Assembly: GCA_028290765.1 (NCBI GenBank)
Contig: JAQGJF010000052.1
Span: 1-10,082 of the forward strand
DNA: 10,082 nt
DNA from: Tardiphaga sp.
Lineage (GTDB): Bacteria; Pseudomonadota; Alphaproteobacteria; Rhizobiales; Xanthobacteraceae
Reading direction: 5' to 3'
Both the position numbers and the translations under genes were made by a program. The notes below the pieces were generated by a model. It did no database searches. It was given only the letters and a program-made list of their open reading frames with translations, and was not told the DNA's origin. Positions within the stretch are counted from its first letter, which is position 1. The number at the start of each line of letters is the position of its first letter. Of this stretch, positions 6,576 to 10,082 are shown in pieces.

Positions 6576-6607
6576 TCGATATAGACATGGATTTTGATAT
6601 ATGATTT
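6576..6607 (+). promoter_or_regulatory. Operator-like site 2 with probable promoter for the solute-binding protein gene
   Basis: TTTTGATATATGATTT at 6592-6607 matches the complete left half and centre of TTTTGATATATCAAAA. It overlaps TATGAT (6600-6605), a 5/6 match to the -10 consensus, with a weaker -35-like TCGATA (6576-6581) 18 bases upstream. Transcription would begin around 6612, leaving a leader of about 75 bases before ATG 6687. The site is strong evidence that the transporter and amidohydrolase genes form a second unit under the same regulator as the SMP-30 unit. Confidence 0.5.
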
Positions 6608-6686
6608 CTTCAATTCTCGGCAACGATCGCGTCCCCAGTGTCCGGTCGTCGTCCTGACCGGCATCCGCATCGAGATGGAGCGTCCC

Positions 6687-8282
6687 ATGCAACGTCGCCA
6701 GTTTCTTTCGACTGCCGCAGCTACCGCTGGCCTGGCTCTTGCGCCACTTTCTCTGCGAAGAGCACACGCTGCGGGAGCAAGCCGAGTCCTCAAATTCATT
6801 CCTCAAGCCGACCTCGCCATTCTCGATCCTCTGGCCACCACAGCCTATGTCACGCGTAATCACGCACTCATGGTGTTCGACACCCTGTTTGGCGTCGATG
6901 AGCAGTACAATGCGCAGCCTCAGATGATTGAGGGCTACACCGTCGAAAACGACGGAAAGCTGTGGCGACTGACGTTAAGAGAAGGTCTTCGCTTCCACGA
7001 CAACGAGCCGGTTCTTTCGAAGGACGTCGTCGCGAGCATTAACCGATGGGGCAAGCGGGACATCTACGCTGGCGCCCTGATGGCCGTTCTCAACGACCTG
7101 GTCGCGACGTCCGATCGCGTGGTCGAGTTCCATCTTTCGAAGCCCTTCGGCCAACTGCCAAACCTGTTAGGCAAACCAGCCTCCAATCTCGCGGTGATCA
7201 TGCCGGAGCGTCTCGCCCTCACCGACCCCATGAAGCAGGTCAGCGAGATCGTCGGCAGCGGGCCGTTCAGGTTTGTCGCGCGCGAAAGAAACCCCGGCGC
7301 TCTGAACGTCTATGAAAAATTCGCTGGCTACGTCCCCAGGAACGGAACGCCAAGCTATATCTCGGGGCCGAAGGTTGCCAATTTCGATCGCGTCGAATGG
7401 CATACCTTGCCGGATCCTTCCACCGCCGCTGCCGCGCTCCAGGCGGGCGAGATGGATTGGTGGGAACAGCCGACATCCGACCTCGCTCCTCTTCTGCGAT
7501 CGAACCCCAACATTAAAGTTCAGGTGCAGGACCCCGCGGGCTTTACGGGCCTGATGCGCTTCAATCATCTGCAGCCGCCGTTTGACAATCCGGCGATCCG
7601 CCGTGCGATTCTGGGCGGAATTCTACAATCTGATTACATGCTTGCGGTCGTTGGCGAAAATCAAGCGATGTGGCGCGAGGGCATGGGCTTCTTTCATCCC
7701 GACTCGCCGATGGCGAGCAAGGTCGGTTTGGACGTCTTCCCCGCCAAGGTCGATCTGGGCAAAGTCAAAGCCGACCTTCAGGCCGCCGGCTATAAGAACG
7801 AGCGCGTCGTGATGCTCGCGACGGCGGACTTTCCCGCCATCGACATCATGAGCCAGATCGCGGCCGATATGCTGCGGAAGATCGGGATGAATCTCGACTA
7901 TCAGGCGCAGGATTGGGCGACGGTCTCCACTCGGATGCAATCCAAGGAACCGATCGGCAACGGCGGATGGAGCGTCACCTGCAATTTCACTGCCGGCATA
8001 GGCCTCTATAATCCGGCGGCCCACACCTGGCTCCGAAGCAATGGGCCGAAGGCGTTTGTCGGCTGGCCATCAATTCCCGAGATCGAAAAGCTGCGCCTCG
8101 ATTGGTTCGACGCTCCGGATGTCGCCACGCAACAGACGATCTGCCAGAACATCCAAAAGGCGGCCTTCGATCAGGTGCCCTACGTTCCGTTGGGCTTTTA
8201 TTATCAGCCGACCGCGTTCCGCTCGAATTTGACCGGCATCCTGAAGGGCGTCCCGATGTTCTACAACGTCCAGCGCGTCTAA
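6687..8282 (+). CDS. ABC transporter substrate-binding protein, peptide/opine/nickel family (SBP family 5), Tat-type signal
   Basis: This 531-aa periplasmic protein begins MQRRQFLSTAAATAGLALAP with a twin-arginine RRQFL motif, a hydrophobic stretch and a likely cleavage site at AHA28-AG, so export through Tat is probable. The mature part has family-5 signatures: LKFIPQADLAILDPLATT, a first lobe with GYTVENDGKLWRLTLREG and FHDNEPVLSKDVVASINRW, IVGSGPFRF, and later ALQAGEMDWWEQP, LMRFNHLQPPFDNPAIRRAI and VPYVPLGFYYQPTAFR. Length is normal for the family (about 500-550 aa). These proteins deliver peptides, opines, sugars or other polar organics to an ABC permease; ligand unknown here. ATG 6687 has GGAG at 6-base spacing; an in-frame ATG at 6594 would hide the signal peptide behind 31 residues. 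No permease or ATPase genes follow directly; they may lie beyond the window. Confidence 0.93.
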   Translation: MQRRQFLSTAAATAGLALAPLSLRRAHAAGASRVLKFIPQADLAILDPLATTAYVTRNHALMVFDTLFGVDEQYNAQPQMIEGYTVENDGKLWRLTLREGLRFHDNEPVLSKDVVASINRWGKRDIYAGALMAVLNDLVATSDRVVEFHLSKPFGQLPNLLGKPASNLAVIMPERLALTDPMKQVSEIVGSGPFRFVARERNPGALNVYEKFAGYVPRNGTPSYISGPKVANFDRVEWHTLPDPSTAAAALQAGEMDWWEQPTSDLAPLLRSNPNIKVQVQDPAGFTGLMRFNHLQPPFDNPAIRRAILGGILQSDYMLAVVGENQAMWREGMGFFHPDSPMASKVGLDVFPAKVDLGKVKADLQAAGYKNERVVMLATADFPAIDIMSQIAADMLRKIGMNLDYQAQDWATVSTRMQSKEPIGNGGWSVTCNFTAGIGLYNPAAHTWLRSNGPKAFVGWPSIPEIEKLRLDWFDAPDVATQQTICQNIQKAAFDQVPYVPLGFYYQPTAFRSNLTGILKGVPMFYNVQRV

Positions 8283-8293
8283 GGGCGAATGAA

Positions 8294-8401
8294 ATGAATA
8301 GGCTGGTTGCAGGGCGCGTCTTCGTCCGAAGCTTGGCCTTTCCGTTCGCACTGCGCCAAGCCGCCATCGAAGACGAAGCTGTCGGAGCCCTGGATGCTTG
8401 A
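8294..8401 (+). CDS. Possible 35-aa small ORF upstream of the amidohydrolase small subunit
   Basis: ATG 8294 opens a 35-codon frame (MNRLVAGRVFVRSLAFPFAL at its start) ending in TGA 8399-8401. It fills most of the 111-base gap after the binding-protein gene and overlaps the start of the next gene (8394) by 8 bases. The ribosome binding site is weak (AAGG at 8281-8284). The overlap would permit translational coupling, but no homology is recognised and it may be a chance frame. Confidence 0.25.
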   Translation: MNRLVAGRVFVRSLAFPFALRQAAIEDEAVGALDA

Positions 8402-8744
8402 GAACGATCCCTCGGCTGCTCATTACCCGATCGACCCCGATCGGCTCGACCTCGTCGAGGAATTTCGGCGCGCGCCCAAAGGACCTCATGGCGACGAACT
8501 TCAGAAGGTCTTGCATCGTATGCGCTGGAGCGGAGAAGCGCGGCGTTATTGTGCGCTGGTCGTCGAGCCAGGACGAAAATGGATGCTGGGACGCCTTCCC
8601 GCCATGCGCGGTCAGCCCATCGAGAAGTTTGCCGACAGGATTTTTACAAGCCTGGCCGATGTCGAGTGGGAAGTTTTCTGTCGCCGCTGGGAAGCCATAA
8701 CCGGCCGAACCCTGCCAATCCGTCTGCGAGACCGAGCGCCATGA
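8394..8744 (+). CDS. N,N-dimethylformamidase-like small (alpha) subunit
   Basis: This 116-aa helical protein directly precedes a dimethylformamidase (DMFase)-type large subunit and resembles the DMFase small subunit as I remember it. The order is an acidic N-terminus, then LVEEFRRAPKG (compare IVEEHAANPFG), DELQKVLHRMRW (compare SPYLQRVHNYFRM), a strand pair RYCALVVEPGRKWMLGRL, FADRIFTSLADVEWEVFCRR (compare ERFKTEEEAMHAVFLRR) and a C-terminal helix. In the known enzyme (alpha-2 beta-2 or larger assemblies) this subunit is needed for stability of the large catalytic subunit. ATG 8394 has GGAG (8384-8387) at 6-base spacing; open frame continues upstream without a better start. Its TGA overlaps the large-subunit ATG (ATGA at 8741-8744), implying coupled translation and balanced amounts. 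The remote similarity is judged from memory; the neighbour strengthens it. Confidence 0.7.
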   Translation: MLENDPSAAHYPIDPDRLDLVEEFRRAPKGPHGDELQKVLHRMRWSGEARRYCALVVEPGRKWMLGRLPAMRGQPIEKFADRIFTSLADVEWEVFCRRWEAITGRTLPIRLRDRAP

Positions 8745-10082
8745 TCGATACAACATCCGTCCTCGGCTATGCCTGGCCGCTCGCCGCCGCTGCAGGCGAA
8801 CGAATTCAGTTTCATTTGAGCAGCGCGTCCTTGTCGAAAGCCAATGTTCGCGTCGTCCGCGTCCGCTGCGGCGATCCCGATCCCTTAGGCCCCGGCTTGC
8901 GGACAACAGCGATGGAAGCGGATATCAGCGGATCGCTCGCTCTCAAGTTTCAACCGATACATCCGGGCTCCTATGCATTCGTCGAAGACAGGGCAGCCTT
9001 CGCGTCGGCGCGCGATCTGTCATTTGGATGCTATCTGTTCCCGACGATCGTCGGCGGGAAGCCGCAGACGATCGCCTCGCGCTGGAACGGACCCGAGGCG
9101 ACGGGTTGGAAGCTCGAACTCGACGATCAGGGGTGCCTCTGCCTCGTCGTCGGGGCCGATGGAAAGCGCGCGATAGTTCGCGCACCCAAGCCTTTGCTCG
9201 TCCGGGAATGGGCGTTTGTCGGCGCGATTATCGCGCCGTCGCAAGGGCGCATTGAGATCCATCAATCCAGCCTTGCGCGGGACGGCGGTCGCGACCGAAG
9301 CGCCTCCGCCGAAGCCGCGTGCCCGAACGCCCTCGCATGGCCTGCCAAGACGCCGCTTATTCTCGCCGCGGAATCGACTGGCGCCGCTGACAGCAACCCG
9401 CCGACGACACAACACTACAATGGTAAGATCGACCGGCCGCGACTTTACGACCGCGCCCTGCCCGCTGCAGCGCTTCGCGGTCTCGTCGAGGCGCTACGGC
9501 CAGCCGCTGACGATCCGAACCTGCTTGCCGCCTGGGATTTCAGTCAGGGGATTTCCGGCGATCGCATCGTCGATCTCTCCGCCAACCGCTGCGACGGCCT
9601 GCTCCGTCAACTTCCCATGCGGGCGGCGACGGGTGCGAATTGGGACGGCGCCGCGCTGAGCTGGAATGAGGCGCCCTGGCAATATGGCGCAATTCACTTC
9701 CACGAGGACGATCTGCAGGACTGCAGCTGGGAGCCGACCTGCAGTCTCACGATCCCCTCGAATTGGCGGTCGGGCTTCTATGCCCTGGAATTGACCGCCG
9801 ACCTGCCCTCGGGGCGCATCGAAAGTTATGTGTCGTTCTTTGTAAGAGCGCCACGTGGGCGCGCCACGGCGCCGTTGCTGTTCGTGGCCTCGACGGCGAC
9901 GTTTCTTGCCTACGCCAATATCGGCACTAGGCTCGACCAGCCGGGCTTCGAGGTGCACAGCGAAGGCCTCGTCACCCTGAGCGCCGACGACGTCTATCTC
10001 AGCGAACATCGTGAGCTCGGCCTTTCCTCCTACGACACCCACACCGATGGAAGCGGGGTCTGCTACTCCTCGGGCGCCCGGC
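8741..10082 (+). CDS. N,N-dimethylformamidase-like large (beta) subunit, 3' end beyond the window
   Basis: ATG 8741 opens a frame without stops to the window end (447 codons; known DMFase large subunits are about 760 aa, so about 40% is missing). Residues 1-90 begin VLGYAWPLAAAAGERIQFHL, typical for the family start. About 90-305 is a LamG/concanavalin-like domain (YNGKIDRPRLYDRALPAAAL, LLAAWDFS, DLSANRCDGLL). The catalytic region begins with WRSGFYALEL, LLFVASTATFLAYAN and SYDTHTDGSGVCYSS. The characterised Paracoccus enzyme uses a mononuclear iron held by two Tyr and one Glu (as I recall, Tyr399, Tyr440 and Glu521). Y391 and Y431 here lie in matching motifs 40 residues apart, so both Tyr ligands seem kept; the Glu would lie past the window. 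The family cleaves N-C amide bonds, but with this neighbourhood the substrate need not be dimethylformamide. Confidence 0.85.
   Translation, partial: MIDTTSVLGYAWPLAAAAGERIQFHLSSASLSKANVRVVRVRCGDPDPLGPGLRTTAMEADISGSLALKFQPIHPGSYAFVEDRAAFASARDLSFGCYLFPTIVGGKPQTIASRWNGPEATGWKLELDDQGCLCLVVGADGKRAIVRAPKPLLVREWAFVGAIIAPSQGRIEIHQSSLARDGGRDRSASAEAACPNALAWPAKTPLILAAESTGAADSNPPTTQHYNGKIDRPRLYDRALPAAALRGLVEALRPAADDPNLLAAWDFSQGISGDRIVDLSANRCDGLLRQLPMRAATGANWDGAALSWNEAPWQYGAIHFHEDDLQDCSWEPTCSLTIPSNWRSGFYALELTADLPSGRIESYVSFFVRAPRGRATAPLLFVASTATFLAYANIGTRLDQPGFEVHSEGLVTLSADDVYLSEHRELGLSSYDTHTDGSGVCYSSGAR

Noticed and set aside
8070..8906. Minus-strand open frame of 278 codons across the SBP and DMFase small-subunit genes
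   Set aside because: It spans two plus-strand genes with clear family identity, has no ribosome binding site or family features, and is a codon-bias shadow.

Overview
The window looks like chromosomal DNA of a high-GC alphaproteobacterium, probably Hyphomicrobiales (Bradyrhizobium/Methylobacterium-like). The reasons are the codon use, a TPR-tailed cyclase-like C-terminus, a DUF1127-like small protein and a pair of small 'orphan' proteins of a kind I recall from Rhizobiales. This assignment rests on sequence feel and remembered family distribution, not on a search. There are no rRNA or tRNA genes, CRISPR arrays, insertion sequences or integrases that I can see.

Left part (1-1860): a set of unrelated small units. 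The first 308 bases are the C-terminal TPR tail of a protein resembling the end of class III adenylate/guanylate cyclases. A DUF1127-like small protein follows on the minus strand (404-640), then a gap of about 450 bases with nothing convincing, then a two-gene unit (1096-1317, 1326-1754) of conserved but uncharacterised proteins.

Right part (1862-10082): this looks like one catabolic locus. A GntR/FCD-family repressor (1862-2599, minus) is divergent from a plus-strand series of genes: an SMP-30/gluconolactonase-type hydrolase (3259-4149), a DSD1-like PLP fold-type III amino-acid lyase (4287-5588), a short-chain dehydrogenase (5640-6497), a Tat-type exported solute-binding protein of the peptide/opine ABC family (6687-8282), and the small and large subunits of an N,N-dimethylformamidase-like amidohydrolase (8394-8744 and 8741-10082). 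The large subunit is open at the window edge. The two amidohydrolase genes overlap by ATGA.

A short AT-rich palindrome, TGATATATCA in a TTTTGATATATCAAAA context, occurs perfectly before the SMP-30 gene. One-mismatch versions lie in the GntR/SMP-30 divergent region and twice before the solute-binding protein gene, each next to or overlapping a plausible -10 element. This suggests that the GntR protein represses both transcription units, and that the enzymes and transporter act on one inducing compound.

Inferred working model: the binding protein captures an amide-bearing (possibly amino-acid-derived) compound and the dimethylformamidase-like enzyme cleaves a C-N amide bond. The SDR, PLP lyase and SMP-30 enzyme then process a hydroxy, amino or lactone intermediate. 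The substrate is unknown. This combination of families is the part of the window most likely to be undescribed.
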